DNA from: Nereocystis luetkeana
Taxonomy: Eukaryota > Sar > Phaeophyceae > Laminariales > Laminariaceae
Reading direction: 5' to 3'
Assembly: GCA_031213475.1 (NCBI GenBank)
Contig: JARUPZ010000001.1
Coordinates: 20,366,933-20,430,932 of the forward strand
DNA length: 64,000 nucleotides
Shown piece after piece: positions 22,678-35,800 of this stretch (within the stretch, counting starts at the first letter, position 1; the number at the start of each line of letters is the position of its first letter). The notes beneath the pieces are model-generated. The model saw only the letters and a list, made by a program, of their open reading frames with translations, was not told the DNA's origin and made no database searches. A program made the position numbers and the translations under genes.

Positions 22678-24465
22678 GGGTTAGAGCTTGTTGCTCCTTT
22701 TTGTTTTATATTCCAGTAAAAAGTATGTTGTTGGTGTTCGCGTGGGTTGTGATGTTGGTGATGGGCGGTGGTGTTTGGTGGTGGCGGCGGTGATTGTTGC
22801 GGTCTTGCTGGCTAGGGTGGTGTCGTTCCAGGTGTTGGCGGGTGATGCCGAGGAGAGCTTGCTCGTAATCAGGGCCACGGAGAACTGTGGGACCGGCTGA
22901 TGGTTGTGTTCGTGGTGGTGATGGTGATGGTGATGATGGTGTCGGTGGTGTTGATGTGGGTGGTAGTGGTGGCGGGGGTGGTAGTGGTAGAGCAAGTGGT
23001 GTAGGTTGGGTTTTTTTGTTAGGGGCTGTCATGGTAGTGGTGGTGGTGACGGAGGTGGCGCTGGCGGATATGCTGATGATGGTGGTAGTAATAGTGGTAC
23101 CGACTGCTGTAGCCCCTCGCTGCTCGCATTCCCAATTTCTGTAAATTTTTGTGTCAGTGCTGGCTATGGTATCGGTGGTCGTGATGGCTTTTTTTGGCCC
23201 GGGCCGTGCAAACCAAGGTCGGCATCGCTGAACCACCTCAAAGCCACCTTGATCCACACAAGTGTAAACTCGACCTGAACTTTGCAAAGGACATGGTTAG
23301 ACTCACGACAGGCCCGACTGCCGTGGCCCGTAGTCAAAACATCAAGCAGCGGCACCCGTTAGGCCCAAGGATCAACACCCTCCTACGAAAACGCGAGGAT
23401 GTACAGTACCCCGGGCGTCTCCTCACGACCACATGTAGTCTATTTTTGATGGTCATGGTTCCGTTGGTAGGGGTGGTGATATTGGCTTCTATATTTGTTT
23501 TTTTGTGCGTCCACGCATGGAGAACTGCGGGATCAACCGAAACAACGGCTGGGATGACCAGAGATCCTTGGTTAAGCTTAGCGGAGCGCACACCTATAAT
23601 ATCACGGACGACGACCGCGCGTAAGAGGCTAAGCAATGAATAACGGTCTCGTTGTGAGGTGTTTCGGTGTGGGAATCATGGGCCGTTTCGTGCGACCCCC
23701 TGCACTGTTGCTTGACCCTCCGCGGACTTCCGAGGAAGGCAAAATAACGATGCAGATTGGCGATTACAGCGGCGGTCACTGCGTGAACGTCAGGTTGACA
23801 CAAAGCGGCGCCCGAATTACACTGGTTGCGATGCAAGGCGTCGTACGGCACGGGCGCAACGTGATCTTACCCGTAATGTTATAAGAGGACAACTCGTGCG
23901 CCCGGTGGTGTGCCGCTCGCCCTTGCCAGGAGGAGCGGGAACGTGAGTAGAGAAAGTGCACGAAGTACCAATTAATTGTTGTTGTCGTCGTCTAAGAAGT
24001 AAATACATTGAGTGCGAGGTGTGGCGCATCGCATCGCTTTGCCTGACCCATCGAAGCCGATCTCAGAAAAAAACAATCCCCATCAAGAAGACACCACCAT
24101 TTCCGAGATACACCTAGATGAATCGCAGCTGCCTGAATCACACCAATCAGCCCATCGCAATGCGTCAGACATCTGCGTGGCTCCGAGCAACTGCTATGCC
24201 CCACAGCCTTCCCTTTGGCGGCACATCGCCATCACCATTGTGTCAACGCCGTACTACTCTGGGTACACAAGCACACAAAACACAAGTTCTCTTGTCGTGG
24301 CACTACAAGTAGTAGTGCTATCAATCCAAACATTTCTTCGTCCTCGATCAGAAACAAAACAAGACTCCTCAACAATCGAAGGCCTCAAAATAAACTCAAA
24401 TGAAGCGCGTAAAAAATACTGGGGTAAGCTTCAACAATGCCTCTCGCACTCAACGGCCGTAACTC
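22414..24465 (+). other. trinucleotide-rich region with possible short exons
   Basis: Includes a CTG/GCT run (22643-22678) and GGT/GTG-rich DNA to about 23120. Open plus-strand stretches exist: 23194-23643 includes a hydrophobic segment MVMVPLVGVVILASIFVF followed by basic residues, and 24012-24485 runs into a MITE. They lack recognisable domains and the splice partners are unclear, so I do not call a gene. The antisense His-rich frames are artefacts of the GGT repeats. Confidence 0.25.
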
Positions 24466-24573
24466 TGACGGGGGACCATAGTTAATAGGACCTGTGGTAT
24501 ACATAAAAAACTATATATTAACCCATTTCTACTATCAATATTTGGTCCTATTAACTATGGTCCCCCGTAGTAG
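24466..24573. mobile_element. MITE family A, copy 3
   Basis: About 108 bp in the orientation opposite to copies 1 and 2: the core reads GTATACATAAAAAACTATAT and TCAATATTTGGTCC. The TIRs are intact (GACGGGGGACCATAGTTAAT and ACTATGGTCCCCCGTAG). Confidence 0.85.
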
Positions 24574-24900
24574 GGACTTCTGTCCATGACAATCATACGG
24601 AAATCAGTTCGGTGAAATAGGTCGACACTAGCTTACCGCAACAGGTTCGGAACCTACTGTACACGCGAAAACTGCCTCTCGGGTGTGTGCGCATTGCCAT
24701 TCGAATTGGAAATGCCAAACTCCAAGATATCATACTCCTCCAACTCAGTATAATACCACCCCAATCTTCCGAGGTTTTATCAGTGGTCATGGCGGCTTAC
24801 CAACCATTGACAGTATTCATTGCGTACCACTTAAAATTGAAGCATTTATTCATAATGCGTGGGTACGCGCACGGACAGTACTACTACCATCGGTTGGCTA
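24574..24900. other. spacer between two MITE A copies
   Basis: No gene recognised in the 327 bp between two family A elements of opposite orientation. Confidence 0.4.
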
Positions 24901-25010
24901 CTATTACGGGGGGCCATAGTTAACAGGACCAATTTTTGTTAGTAAAAATGGTTAAACATATAGGTTTTTATGTCTACCATAGGTCCTGTTAACTATGGTC
25001 CCCCGTAATA
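24901..25010. mobile_element. MITE family A, copy 4
   Basis: 110 bp with near-perfect inverted ends CTATTACGGGGGGCCATAG and ACTATGGTCCCCCGTAATA. Core in the same orientation as copy 2. Confidence 0.9.
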
Positions 25011-26320
25011 CCTACGTACGCGACCGTACTTAAGGGCATTAAGCAAAAACTACATGGATCGGAGAGGGGGAGGGGGGGGGGGGGGGGGTGTACTCGATAG
25101 GAGAGATGTACTCGATCTCATGCATGGCCGTAGTCGTATGACCATAGACCCTCGCATCCCTACGATGCCGGGACGGAGCATGTCGGGTTTTCACCGACCA
25201 GGTAGACATTGCTTGCTTGCACCAAGCGCGAAGCGCCGTGAGGTGTCTGGCGAGTCGCATGAAGGGTGAGCTGCATCCTACTAAGAACCGCTTTTGAGGC
25301 GGACTTGCATGTGGACGACAGCTTCAATGAGTTGCTTTAATTTCCTGTGTAGGCATTTCCAGAGACAGCAATGGGAGTACAATGTAACTGCCTCTTGGGT
25401 GCCTTACCTTGAACACTACGTGATACGATCAATTCCCAATCGTGCGGAGTAAAGGTTCTTCACCTCGCACAAATGATCTAACTCGACAACCAGCTGTGGG
25501 CGACCGCCAAAAAACAAAAAACAAAAAAAAACGGTACCCTGGTTACTAGCTCACATAGTGAGCGGCATGGTTTACAGTGTCGTTGCCAACCGACGCCAAC
25601 CCAACCTATAAATAATAGGGTGAGGGGGGGGAAGAACAAATCCTTCAAAACAATCCGGTTACTTCCAACAAGACCGTCCAACTATATCAACCATCACCCA
25701 ACAGAACATACAATGCCCCAACAAGAAAAAAATAGTATCCATTGTTCAGAATGCATTTACGTCGCGGCGGAGGGGTATCCCAATATGTCCCATTGAACGC
25801 GACCAGGTGGTGTAAGTTCTTGTTTACCAGGTAGGATTCATATCCACCCCCAAAAGAAGTACGAAATATGATCAAGAACAGTATATCTACGAGTAGTCCA
25901 GAACTTGAACCAGCCACGCGCATGCCATTCAGAGTGTGCGCGTACGTATTACATACCAGGTGCGTTCGATTGGTGGGCACCAAGAAATACAAACCAAAGC
26001 AAAATCTGTCAAGATTACTGGAATTTCACAGGCGCGTGTGTGTGTAATTATTTAAGGTGCGTGCGTGCGAGGTGGACTCCAAGCAAAGCGTTTATCCAAC
26101 GCATCGTACCGAGGTCGGGACGCGAAACTGTAGATATATCAGGACCACCAGTCGGTGGGTTTCCTCCCCTGTCTCGTTGATGTGTGCGCAACATAATCTA
26201 GGTGTACCGAACGCCGGAGGCGAGACGGGTGGGCCGACCGCAGGCGAGGCTTCTCGCACACTCGAGCGGATCTCAGACGTGCGTTGCGTTGCCTGCAAAT
26301 ATAAAAATAACTCATAATGT
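25011..26320. other. intergenic, poly-G tract, no gene
   Basis: A G-rich run at 25064-25088. No supported exon before the recombinase remnant. Confidence 0.3.
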
Positions 26321-26329
26321 AGCGTTTGC

Positions 26330-27690
26330 TCCCACTAACAGCGATATCGAGGCCCGGCGGTCCAACGGCACCCTCAGGCGAACCCGTCGAGATTGATTTG
26401 ACAAAACTTACTGCCCGCCAGGTGTCGATCCTTGCTAGACTGGAGGGCCGGCAATAACAACGACACAAGAGAAATATAGCGGATGCATTTGGCACGTTCC
26501 TCGCGGCATACTCTGACGGACACCGTGAGTGGTAAACCGCGACGGGCGCTGACGTATTTTGACTACTGCTCCTACCTAGACGTGAAAGGGCGGGAGATGA
26601 CTTGGGCGTATGACGCGGCGTGCTTAGGAGGGGGATCCACGGGGGGGGGGAGGCGTGTTCTCCCCATGGTTGGCGTGAAAAACTGTGCCCCATGGTTGAC
26701 CATCGATGTATACTTCGTATCGAAGTTGCGGATAGCCATGAAGGAAATGTTGGGCGAGGGAGAGAAATGGAACCCCATAGAAAAGGGGGGAAAACACCAG
26801 CTCTAGTCCCTTGGGAGAGGCTTATCTCATATATATGTGTGAGCAACAAACAGAAACAGGTCGGAGTCCCGATAAAGCAAGCAACCCCACTACCGATACA
26901 CGACATCGCCCGATTGCCGCAAAACATGCGGCGACCAGCTCCGTCCGTGGAGCCGACGGTGACACGGATCGAGATCACCTGACGACATTGTACTGTTTTC
27001 CTTAGCGTTCGAGTCGACGAGGCGAGGGTGCGACTCCTCTTTTGTTATGGGACCCCAGCTACCAGCGTCGGCCGGGTTCATCTCTATCTTTCAGTTATGG
27101 AAAACGTTGCTGAGATCGGGCGAATCGGTAGCCAAATTGACTGACATGTCGTACCCACGGGTGTGCGCGGTTCGGGGGACTATCGAATATATTTCCGCCG
27201 TCCAGAGTGTTGAGTGGGTCTTACCGAAGGGCCACCTGTTCTCGGCAGTCTTCACCGACGCGGGCCGAGGGCCAGTGTCTATGATAGATACCACGTCGCA
27301 TGCCCGCGTCGATTTAGGGACCCCTGCGAGCGACGGAAACCTCCGACCACTTCACGATGCACCCCTTTCGCGTGGAAGACGTAATGAGCAAGTCAGTGGC
27401 GGGTACAGCGGCTGAAGCAATCGTGAACATGAGAAGCGGACGACAGAGAGAATGGGAAAGTACTACATCTGGTGGACGTCGAGTTCACGGATCCCAGACT
27501 CCAAGAGAAAACGGCACAGAGGCTATAAGGCCGCGGGTGAGCTATCACTATCACGGGCCTTCACAAGTCAGATATCTCCACGTGCGCGCCGAAGTACCCC
27601 TAAATCGTTACATAAATTTGGAGAGGTTTGGGTGAGACCACCCAGCATCCAGCAGGTGGCCGATGATGGCCTAAGGCATACATCGAAGTT
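26330..27690 (+). pseudogene. decayed tyrosine recombinase (YR transposon integrase)
   Basis: Across all three plus frames, successive pieces read as one protein in the right order. First comes an N-terminal helical region (LTARQVSILARLEGRQ, then NIADAFGTFLAAYSDG). Next is a segment with YLDVKGREMTWAYDAACLGG and MKEMLGEGEKWNPI. The catalytic part follows: an STRRG arginine near 27020, the HxxR motif as HPFR at 27360-27371, and a candidate tyrosine in GKYYI near 27461-27466. This matches the Arg...HxxR...Tyr layout of tyrosine recombinases (lambda integrase/XerD fold). The frame is broken by stops (for example TAA near 26457) and by shifts near 26550, 26800, 26985, 27350 and 27440, so no functional protein is possible. 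No reverse transcriptase was found nearby. A Crypton-type or DIRS/Ngaro-type origin is inference. Confidence 0.65.
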
Positions 27691-27699
27691 TTGATAGGG

Positions 27700-29316
27700 G
27701 TACCGACCGGGACAGGAGGCCTCGTCCAAACCAATACTTACATTGAATGATCGGCGGCGGCGTAACCGAATAAGCTTGTAGCAATTCCCACCAATCAACG
27801 GGAACTCAGGTTGGATACCAAACGGTGGCTCCAGAGTTTTGAGCGATTGTCTCGCTCTAGTTTAAGCCCCACGACTCATCCGGCCCAAACTAAATCTCGC
27901 AGCGAGGACGTTAACATACCTGCAGGTAAGTATACAGACATTCCTGCCCTCCCTACAAGCGTAATAGTTATTCTTGCACGGTCATGTCAACCTCGAGAAG
28001 ATGCACAACTGTAAAGGCGCAATAAGAGCGGAGTCCATCCCGGGCGAGGCCCCTGACCCGCGGCAAGAGGTCTCATCCAACCCAATACTTAACTTATATG
28101 ATCGGCGGCAGTGAAAACGAATGGTGTAGTATACATTTAGAAGCAACAACAACAACCAGAATTACTATGGTGTAGAGCGGGCACCGAGAGAGGCAGTTTT
28201 CAGAGTATCCACGTGTATCCGTCTATCCCCGTGTGCTGTCATATAACATCAGATTTGAAGAAGGTGCAGGCGTGTCTGTGGAACAGCCAACATACCCGCC
28301 AGTAGATTACCGTCGAAATACAGGGGCAGTCCTGCCGTGGCAGTACTTATGCGATCGTTGCGTGGTTAGAAATACACGCTGCTGAGCAGTATGCTATGGC
28401 CTAACAGTGTAGCTACCCGTGTCGTGCATTAGGGGAAAAAATCGAAACGGGGGCTGTTGGTCGCTGGGCTGATTGAGATACTTTACTCAACCCATTCTAA
28501 ACGACAGCATTATCGTTTTTCGTGTGCCAATGCTGTAGCAAACCCCAAATAGCCCGATCCACCAATTTCATCTACTTGCCGACAACCACCGCTACTTGAC
28601 CCAACCCAACCCCGCTTACCACAATCTTGCCCGACTCAAGAACCACCAGTTGCTACCCCACCTACCCATCCAATCCGCCCCGCCATACGTGACCGCAGGG
28701 CCGCACACAAGCTCAAACCTAACCGAACCCAACAACCAATATAATGCCAATGTAACGGCGTCTAGTTTCAGCATTGCTAGTGGGTCCCTCGATATTCACC
28801 CACCCTACCGAACACCAAAACACCGTCACTCACCCGGACCATGCAATCCCTTGATGTGTTGCCCACCGCAAAAAATAGGTTGATTTCGATCAAGCCTACG
28901 TCTAGGAAATATGTCAACCAAGGTGCTGCGGCCAAGCGCGTGAACAGCTTTAAGCAACAGGTCACGCGGTTCGTAAAATGTGACGGCATTCAATGCGACC
29001 GCCAGAGGTAATATGAGCATGTGATATATAAAATCAGACGTGCTAGGAACTCGCATAAGACACGCACAACGAAAGGAATGCCCGCTGAGATCAATTTCGT
29101 ATGTTGTCGAACCTTAACAGACCTGGCGTTCGCAGGGGTCATCAATACACTACTGCACTAATTCCCTACCTGATCCCATCCCTTGAACCTCGAAGCCCGA
29201 GTTCCTCCGAAACAACGGGCACAACACGCGTTATGATCTGCCAAGACTACCTACTTGTTACCAAATTACACTGTATTTTGCTTCAACAACTGCTACCGCC
29301 CACACCGAGTTCCACA
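27700..29316. other. intergenic, diverged direct repeat
   Basis: Two diverged stretches, about 27711-27770 and 28054-28123, share a GGCCTCGTCCAAACCAATAC-like core and GATCGGCGGC, about 345 bp apart. They may be subterminal repeats of the recombinase-bearing element. No exon seen before the ROCO terminal exon. Confidence 0.35.
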
Positions 29317-29881
29317 TCAAACTCCCGCCGTTCCACCCAAGAGAGGTGCCAGTTCAATTTCATTGTTATGCGGTGCTCGACGTGTTTGTGCACGGTAGGC
29401 GTAGCACAAAGCTACCACGCCCCCGACGAAGATTACCACGAGCAGTCCTAGGGAAACTTCCCAAACGACGTCGGGTGCGCCGTCCAAGGCCGAAGCTCCA
29501 ACGAACAGCGTCAGTGACGCTGCGAGAAGGGTCGCGCCTAACTTTCCGGCATCGTGCTGCAGTGCCTGGAGGCAGTCTAGGCCACCATACCACCGATTTC
29601 CTGCACTCCGGTCGGAATCGCGGTCATTCTGTAACCAATCGCCTGGACGCCCTTCGGAGTCGCGACAGTCCCGAAAAGGGTCACCTAAGACAATGCGGAA
29701 GCGAATAGAAATGGGTTGGTGTTTAAATTCTTGAGGGAGGCGCGTTGGGGCAAAATAACTGGGCATTTCCATCCGGCCGGTACCACCTATCAGTATCGGG
29801 CCAACAAACATGGTCGTATTTACAAAGCGGTGCAGTTGGTTTTGCCATGAACGGTTTAGGGCGTCTGCGTTCGAGAACGGC
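29317..29881 (-). CDS. ROCO gene: C-terminal exon with two hydrophobic segments
   Basis: Open minus frame ending at a stop at 29317. It starts with hydrophilic sequence (ALNRSWQNQLHRF, MEMPSYFAPTRLPQEF). Near the end it has two hydrophobic stretches, GATLLAASLTLFVGASAL and VVWEVSLGLLVVIFVGGVV, then a polar tail ending LLGGTAGV. The only acceptor that keeps phase with the GTAAGA donor of the COR exon is GGTGAG|G at 29881/29882, which has a poor pyrimidine tract, so the 5' border is uncertain. The hydrophobic pair suggests membrane association, which is unusual for a ROCO protein. An alternative is that this is a neighbouring gene. Confidence 0.5.
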
Positions 29882-32800
29882 CTCACCGCTCCTCGTGTCG
29901 ATCACGCTCCCGAGACGTGCCTCCGCCTGCGCCACCACCGTCCTTCGATCGTGTCGACAATCGCACCCTCCGCTTGCCCCCGCAATGAGTGGGCCGCCGA
30001 GTCTTACCTACCGCCGGCAATGTGAAAGGCAAGTGGGGGCAATACGTTTAGTCTGGGTATCAATGACCACGATGAGCGACGAAGCACAAAAATAGGTTCG
30101 ACGCGTACCTCTCTCGGTGTCGACAGGTACACCATGTTCCCGACGTGCTCCGCGCAGTGAATCGATCCTTGCCACAGCACGCCCGGCCAATCCCTCGAAA
30201 TGTTCACCATCAGCGACGCGACGAAGCGCAGCGCTGCCCACACCCTGTCGTTTTTTAGGGGTCCGACAACCTTCACGGAAAGGACCTCGTCGACGTATTC
30301 GATAACGACGATGTACAGTCGCGCCATCCCCGCCGCTACCGGGGAACTGCTGAACACTGCCCCAGTCTCCCAGCACAGGCTCCTCTCCGCCTCGCCGATC
30401 AAGTGACATGAGGCAATCACCCGCCCCACAAGGCCCCGGGGAGCTCCTGCCCGGTCAAATCGCCAGCTTAAAATCACTTCACCGGCATCTCCCTCCATAT
30501 GCCTCGAGACTAGAGTCATCAGTATTTCGTGTCCTCGCCGGCACAAATCTCGTGGCAACCACCTCGGCATCAACATATCGGGCAGAGTACCCTCGGGCAG
30601 GCCTTCTCGCCTGATAGGGATGGCCACGCCAAGCTTGACCAGCACCTCCGATAACGAATGTTCCAATTTGTCCACTTTGGAAGTCGGCCAGTCGATTAAA
30701 CTATCCCTCCATAGTTCCCGCGCAAACGGACCACAAAGCACCCCAGTGAGAACGAGCTGATCCCGCCAAAATGCGATGTCACTCCTTTGAAACATTTGGG
30801 CTTTGAGCCTGTGATCCAGAATGGGATTGAGCACTTTGGAGAGAAGATTCACGTCCATGAAAATCCCTAGGCCGCCATCAACGCGAACAATCTGCCCAGA
30901 GAACTCGCTGGATGGGAGATGAACAAAAGACATCGGCGTTTCGGACGACATGAGCAATATATGTCACAGTACAGGAACAAAAAAAAGGTGTTTTCTTGGT
31001 CATGGAACCGTTCCACGAGGAAAAAGCCACCACGAGTGACTACCGGCCCAACGGATTGAGAGTGCAATTCATCTGCTCGGCCCGGACACGCACGGGATGT
31101 GATGATCAGGAAGTAGTGGTATGATCTGATAACAACATCATCACGGCATCTGAGCGTTATGACTCTATAACGACACGTTGCTCATGGCGGCATAAAGGCT
31201 AGCCATCGTCTTCGTCTCGTCGCTACTACCCGCAAATCTGACTGCACGATTGCACCCAAGGCTCTTGTGTCTGACGGGCTTGTATGCGGGCAAATAGTTC
31301 CTTTTTTCCACCGCATCCCCTGCGTTGGGGCACTATATTTGTGTTTCTTCTGTTCTTTCTTTTTTTTATTGTTCGATTTTCTTCTTTGTTATTGGTTTTC
31401 GTTATTTTCTTTCGGTTCTCCACGTCTGATAACGTGTACGTCGTGTCTGTCGTATCCAGTATGATGACATGGCATTGCATTGTCCACTGTGCCTACCTCA
31501 TACGTGGCAGCGTAGTATCTCTGTGGTGTAGTTGCGTGCCCACATAAATAGTATATTTCTAGGATTGAAGAATCGGCACGGACAATGATCGCGCTGGATG
31601 TCGAAGGGGAGAAAGAACGGTTCAATGTGAGGAACACACACACTGGAACGCGCCAAAGAGAGAAACTCGTCGTAAACCATGGACCGCGTGTCTGACCTTA
31701 TCCACAGTGCCCCCTGCATTGCCCCCTCTGGATTCAACAATGAGCTATGTAATGTAGTTGACAGCAGCTCGCCACTCGTGTCGCGCAAGGAGCTGCAGAG
31801 GCGGCGCCACTTCTCAAGCATCGCCTCCTCGCTAATGAACAGACTCGTACAGCTATCGCCACAAAGACCATCTGTATGCGGTAGATCCAGCAGCTCTTGG
31901 GCCGCACGGAGAGGATCCTTTTCGTCTCGTAGGGCGTCGATAAACGCCAAGCCGAGGTTCCAGGACGGGGGTACAATGGACGAAGTGCTGTCCTGTGCAG
32001 TGACCCGCTTGATCAGCGCCTCCAGGCCGAACCCGTCTTGACAGCTAAGAGAGCTAATACCGGGTAGCAAATTCAGGGTCGGTAACCGGTTCTCTCGTAC
32101 TCCAGGAACTCCCCGGCTGTGTTGCCATTCTGACAAACGATCATTTACTCGCCCTTCTACTCTCTGCGCAGTTGACGAGAAGTCGCCAATCGCATGATCG
32201 CATTTGTTGGCGACTAGAATCACTGTAGAATCGGGTGCACGAAGGTGGAGGGCATACAGCCACTGCATCACGTCGCGGTGGATGACCTGCGCGCAAAAAC
32301 GTCCACATCAATACGTGAACAACTTTCGTCAACAAGCGTGAGCTTCAGCAACGATCGTAGTAGCACAGGGTTGCGTGATGGAACAATAAACCGTGACAAG
32401 GAACAGACATTGGGGCAATGCGTGATACCAGTGCAAACACACCAACATCTTTGAAATGCATGCTGGAGGCACCAGCAGTTCTTCCGCTTTGTATCGATCT
32501 AAGGCTTTTGTTGTCGTTCCCCCAACGTGAATCTATGCGCAAAAAACAAAAACAAAATGGAAATGTTTGGAACAGGCAGACAGGTAAAACAAAAAGGGAG
32601 ACGGAGATCGTGTACCTACACATCCCCTGGCACGAGGTCGGATGCATTGCGCTAGCGAACGAGCGCGGCAGAACACGTAACACGCAGTTCCGAACGTTGA
32701 AGCCTGCCGGCTCACCTCATCGAGTTCGCCGCCTGAATGGTCGTGGCATCTAGTCACGTCCCACACGAGGAGGTAGAGAGCTCGTCCACCTAGAAAAACC

Positions 32801-35800
32801 TGCTGCATCCCAGCGTAGTCAAGCTGACCGGCACAGTCGTAAAACTCCACCCTGGTGCCCTTGATTTGTTTGCGCTGTAGATCGACACCAACTGTGCTGA
32901 CGTCGTCTGCGCGCCCCTTCGTAGCGTTCGCCCGCCCGTCGACGATGCTGTTCATCACGCTGCAGGTGGTCAGGACGACCGCGAAAAGGCTACAGCAGTT
33001 TGACGTGAGGTGAATAATATTTTCTAGAAGAGGGCTTGCTACCACATGTGTTGATTTTTTCCAGCCGGTCATCAGCAATGGCGACAGCGAATCTGGATGG
33101 TATCATGGCTTCGCTACAACAACTAAATACCTACGAGGCACATCATTTTTTGGGTTTTCTTTTTCTTTTTAATCATCACTTTTTCTTTCCAGACTAATAA
33201 CTCGTGGGAGGTGTTACCCTCAACGAGCTTCTGGAAAAGCCGTGGTCACAGGTGTCTACCCTTCTTCCCCCTGGTACGTGCCTTTTTTGTTGTTTGTCGA
33301 GCATAGCGTTCAGCATTCCCACCGCTCGTCGGTTTTCATCGAATGTAGCTATATACAACTCACGCTCTCGCGCGTTCCGCTAATCAAATGTTTTACGCAA
33401 GAAAAAGCCCCTACGAGCATGCCCTCGGTGAGACTTGAACCCACGAAATCGGTTTTGATAGGCACGCGGATCACCTACCGAGCCACCGGGGACGCCGACT
33501 TTTATGAGGGGGTTAGGCCGTACGCGCTTCACGGTGCTTCCATAAAATGACCCCGAGGGCAATTTCGTCTGTTATCACACCATGGGATCACGGTTGCGCC
33601 TGGCTACGACGTCACTGATCGGTTGGCCTGATTTGCCGAAGCGACAAACGAAGTGATTCAACATTGATCCTTCACCAAACGATGTCGTCTATGCCACGTG
33701 CTCGCTGGTGTCTCTTGCCGTCAAGTTACCATTCGGTTGCACATCATGAGGACGTACTGTCGTATAACACTACTTATACACCCCACAGAGTCATCAGGCT
33801 ACCGTAGAGCGGAGACACTTAGTGTACCTTCGGCGCCAAGCATGAAGAGGACTGGTATACTCATATACCTCACTCCATAGTTGACGTTGGTATGTACTGT
33901 AGCTGTAGTTTCTTCCCACTGGGAGCAAGCAACCAACTAAGGTTAAAACGCATGTCTCACGAGTTTCTAAACGGCCGAATCCCATGAAACAACAAATAGC
34001 TGGGCGTACTCGGCGTACACATACCGCGTATCCGAAACATGTCTCTTATATTTAATAGGCCTGACCGACAGTCCTTATGAAAGTACAAATCACTACTATT
34101 ACGGAGGACCATAGTTAATACCTGGTAGGACCTATGGTATACATGAAAAACTACATATTTAACCAATTTTAATAACAATATTTGGTCCTATTGGCTGTAA
34201 TAGTGAACCAGTATCAGGAGGGCAAGTCTGGTTCTGCCTTGATTTGTTAGCGAACCGTGACCGTTTTTTACCTGAACGAGCAACGACAGAACATCTTACC
34301 TGGTCTTGCCAGCTTGCGAGGATCCAACCAGGACGACTTTAAGTAGCTTCTGGGAGCTTAATTCGGTATACCCAATCCCTGCATCCATCGCGGTGCGGAC
34401 GTCGACGAGGTAGGTGCGGATAGCCGAACGACCCTTCTTCAAGACAGCCTCGGGTGGCCTGACCCACGGGTTTCCGTCCAGCAGCAACAAATACTCGAAT
34501 GTGCTCGACTGCCTCTTGTCGAAGTGTTGCAGAAGCCTCAAAGCATCGTCAACGTCGCCAAGATCTGGACACATTTTTTATTTGCCGAAAACGTAAGCGC
34601 CATAATTTTCAAGGAAGTAAAGACTCGCCTATGGCGACAAAACAAAACGACAAGATGCGTTCTACGATCGAGGTGGCACATTTCCGCTAGAACGGTTTCT
34701 GAATGACGGGGCTCCTTATTAACCCGAAATCGTCGCATTGCCAACTTTGTTTAGAGAAAAACGGCGTTTTAGGTATGCATGGGCCATGGGATTGTTCATC
34801 GGGATGTATCTTGATGTTTGCAGAAGTCAGGTTTCGGGTGAGGTATGGAGCTCCTCATGTGAAGAGCCTCATAAAACGTAGGGCGAACTTCTATCGTAGA
34901 ACACCTAACGAGTAAGTCCGCATGAACTCTGTATTGATATGACCAGCGTGGTTCTGCTCTAGATCGGACACGTCCCCCACCGCACCACCCCGGGGTGAGC
35001 TTGTATAGCCGGTGTTCGAATCAATAGCTTCGTTAGCGACAGGCCCCAGACGATCGACGGGGTTAGGTGACCCCACATAGCTGAAACAAAAACCGATCTT
35101 GATGGTCGATTTGGATCTTTTCGAAACGCTCGTGACACCTCGCCATTACATGACGGGTATTGTTTTTTGCGTATGGTTTCGATTCAAATTCCAAGGGAGA
35201 AACACAGGCAGGTGATGTGCGCTTACAAACATGATGCCGTAGCAAATTGGGATTGGAAATCTTCCAATTCGAGTGCCGAATCTTGCTCGGCTATCGGTCG
35301 CGCCCGATGACTCATTCTGAGGTTTTCTCCTAGAGTAGCTTGACATCTCATCCCAAATGCCACTTCGAGAAACCCTGCATGTTGAATCAACTCGCCGTCA
35401 TGAGTACGGTAGAAGCGGCAATTTAGGCCCTCCATTGTTTCGGCGGCTGCGATCCTCTCGTTCGAGTGACGGTTCACCCTATCTTTTCTTGCGGTCTCGA
35501 GGACGCTTTGCTGTTGGACTGGGGCTCTGTTACGCCTTGAGTTAGTTTGCTGTGCTGCGCCAACAACGCTTGTTGTAACTCGCACTTGAATGGGCTACAG
35601 GTCTACTCGGTCGAGCTGAAATATCGTGGAAAATTTAGGTGGGTAGTCCCCTCAATCATAGGACCAAACCCCGTGGGATACTAGTGTATACGTCCAACAA
35701 AACGTATGAGGCACTCAAGCAGCTTTCAAGAGACTCTGGGTGGTTCGCTCGTTACGGAGCCCAGCCAGTAACTTATGTTTCGGCCTAAACTCCACGTGAC

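Noticed and set aside
22681-22995. Histidine-rich minus-strand frame
   Set aside because: Artefact of GGT/GTG trinucleotide-rich DNA.
26139-26978. 279-codon minus-strand frame
   Set aside because: Antisense shadow of the recombinase remnant; the plus-strand pieces carry the recognisable motifs.
30008-30409. Second open minus frame overlapping the COR exon
   Set aside because: Different frame from the COR-like sequence and with no domain features.
33421-33497. Functional tRNA gene
   Set aside because: No proper anticodon stem, and a related copy sits in a mobile insertion at 50 kb, so a SINE head fits better.
35223-35585. Possible extra ROCO exon on the minus strand
   Set aside because: No clear acceptor or donor in a phase compatible with neighbouring exons, and no match to LRR, Roc or COR.
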